Assembly: GCA_021820805.1 (NCBI GenBank)
Contig: JAKADF010000274.1
Span: 1-5,404 of the forward strand
Reading direction: 5' to 3'
From: Bacillota bacterium
GTDB taxonomy: Bacteria; Bacillota; Bacilli; Alicyclobacillales; Alicyclobacillaceae
DNA length: 5,404 bases
The position numbers were made by a program, and so were the translations under genes. Every line of letters starts with the position of its first letter. Positions within the stretch are counted from its first letter, which is position 1. Below are positions 4,640 through 5,404 of the stretch, one piece after another. The notes beneath the pieces are model-generated. The model was not told the origin of the DNA. It did not search any database and saw only the letters and a program-made list of their open reading frames with translations.

Positions 4640-5117
4640 ACGATCCGATTTTCCTTAAATACGGAGATTTAACCAAATCAGAGGGGGTTGGATACTTATG
4701 TTTTGGGCACAAGTCTACACCAGCTGATTTGTAGGCATCAGCCCAGAGTGTCGAGCAGATCCGGGCTTTATTCTTTGCATATGGAAGCACCACTCCAAAA
4801 ATAAATTTCAATGCCTCCCACCCTATCAACAAGTAATCGTATCGACCGCCGATTTCCTTGTAGATAAACTCCATAATTTGTTGCTTTTGCGATGCGTTTA
4901 GGTGCGGATCGCGATATACATCAGCAGCATTTTCATATGTCGTAAGAGGTTCATACCCAGTTTTCCTCAACCCTTGTGCCTCGATTAAGTTCCCATCCCC
5001 CACATAACCTGCTACATGAGTATATTGACTTTGTGTTACCAATTTAACAGGAAAGTCAAGCCAACGAGTACCCCGAACAAATACTAGGTCTGCCAGTTGC
5101 AGTTGAGAATTGTCCAT
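4635..5117 (-). CDS. Permuted papain-like (NlpC/P60 superfamily, YiiX/C92-type) hydrolase
   Basis: This 160-residue protein has the circularly permuted papain-like layout: LADLVFVRG at 8-16, the histidine segment TQSQYTHVAGYVGDGNLIEAQG (28-49; His34, with Glu46 as third-residue candidate), and the cysteine segment ARICSTLWADAYKSAG (118-133; Cys121). Having His before Cys is the hallmark of the permuted branch (YiiX, YaeF, orthopoxvirus G6R-like). Members are thought to act as amidases, peptidases or lipid-ester hydrolases; the substrate here is unknown. There is no signal peptide, although the hydrophobic stretch LLIGWEALKFIFGVVLPYA (96-114) could contact membranes. The start at 5117 is chosen because AAGGGGTGGG sits upstream (5121-5130); an in-frame ATG at 5159 has no ribosome binding site. 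It converges on the recombinase with only 29 bp between stop codons and no shared terminator. Catalytic residues look intact, so it is probably active. Confidence 0.8.
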   Translation of the reverse strand: MDNSQLQLADLVFVRGTRWLDFPVKLVTQSQYTHVAGYVGDGNLIEAQGLRKTGYEPLTTYENAADVYRDPHLNASQKQQIMEFIYKEIGGRYDYLLIGWEALKFIFGVVLPYAKNKARICSTLWADAYKSAGVDLCPKHKYPTPSDLVKSPYLRKIGSL

Positions 5118-5160
5118 GCTACCCACCCCTTGATTGTCGCACATCATTTTAAGGAGCATC

Positions 5161-5190
5161 TGTATATTTGTAATTACGCAATCATGTCAC
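5161..5190 (-). promoter_or_regulatory. Candidate promoter for the papain-like hydrolase gene
   Basis: On the minus strand GTGACA (5190-5185) and TATACA (5166-5161) are 18 bases apart, matching five and four of six consensus positions. It lies about 45 bp before the preferred start at 5117, and the predicted transcript start falls near 5155, downstream of the rejected ATG at 5159, which further favours the shorter protein. Confidence 0.42.
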
Positions 5191-5258
5191 GATAAATGTT
5201 GAATGTTTTAGCTACCTCACAATGCCGAAAACCAGATACAGTAAGATGCCCAGACTCA

Positions 5259-5267
5259 TGCTAAAAT
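5259..5267 (+). promoter_or_regulatory. Extended -10 promoter candidate for the acetyltransferase gene
   Basis: TGCTAAAAT is an extended -10 element (TGn plus a five-of-six hexamer). It would start transcription near 5274, about 25 bases before the ribosome binding site GAGGGGG (5299-5305). The -35 region (5239-5244) is poor, as is common when an extended -10 is used. Confidence 0.38.
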
Positions 5268-5313
5268 TTTAAGTAGAATGTGAAACTAAGTTCTCTCTGA
5301 GGGGGCAAATTCA

Positions 5314-5404
5314 TTGGACTTTGAAATTGTTGAACATCTGAATAATGAACAAATCAAAGATTTGCACACGATGTACCAAATGGAATGGTGGACAAAGGGA
5401 CGGA
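5314..5404 (+). CDS. GNAT-family N-acetyltransferase, N-terminal fragment (3' end outside window)
   Basis: Only 30 codons are present. Translation gives MDFEIVEHLNNEQIKDL and then MYQMEWWTKGR. The segment YQxEWWTKGR is characteristic of the N-terminal helix region of a common bacillar group of GNAT acetyltransferases, which transfer an acetyl group from acetyl-CoA to an amine. The acetyl-CoA-binding motif lies beyond the right edge. The start must be TTG at 5314-5316: an in-frame TAA lies at 5287-5289, no ATG follows it before this point, and GAGGGGG sits eight bases upstream of the TTG. The gene is divergent from the papain-like hydrolase. Substrate cannot be inferred. Confidence 0.72.
   Translation, partial: MDFEIVEHLNNEQIKDLHTMYQMEWWTKGR

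Noticed and set aside
1..5404. CRISPR array, tRNA, rRNA, insertion sequence or riboswitch
   Set aside because: Reading both strands showed no regularly spaced repeats, cloverleaf, transposase or known aptamer core.

Overview
The window looks like chromosomal DNA of a spore-former-type Bacillota (order Bacillales in the broad sense). The grounds are strong AGGAGG-like ribosome binding sites before nearly every gene, TTG start usage, T-tailed intrinsic terminators, moderate GC, and protein families typical of that group. I cannot name a genus from the sequence. It reads as a patchwork of small, mostly single-gene units with alternating strands rather than one operon.

Left part (1-1620), carbon metabolism. 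A minus-strand gene of the isocitrate lyase/PEP mutase family runs off the left edge. A 564-bp non-coding region separates it from a divergent, complete plus-strand HpcH/HpaI-family class II aldolase (765-1535). Both families make or break C-C bonds next to 2-oxo acids, often releasing pyruvate, so a shared catabolic role is plausible but unproven. The gap holds two clear palindromes (285-308 and 562-581), and a small hairpin abuts the aldolase ribosome binding site. The aldolase ends in an intrinsic terminator, followed at once by a second terminator pointing the other way.

Middle part (1620-3430), an unrecognised locus. A small cysteine-containing minus-strand protein (1834-2184) is overlapped upstream by a second open frame (2051-2359). 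The two may be one gene of about 174 residues split by a +1 frameshift. Divergent from them is a 318-residue parallel beta-helix (NosD/PbH1-like) protein with no export signal, ending in a strong terminator. A role on the spore or inside the cell is conceivable, but nothing in the sequence proves it.

Right part (3430-5404), accessory genes. A tyrosine recombinase with all catalytic residues but no N-terminal arm-binding domain is followed by a convergent permuted papain-like (YiiX/C92-type) hydrolase. The 5' end of a GNAT acetyltransferase with a TTG start runs off the right edge. No attachment site, tRNA, insertion sequence or CRISPR array can be supported. The recombinase may be an orphan or the edge of a mobile region.

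Most noteworthy are the overlapping/frameshifted small gene pair opposite the beta-helix gene, the two operator-like palindromes between the lyase and aldolase genes, and the domain-reduced recombinase with a tandem repeat just past its stop codon.
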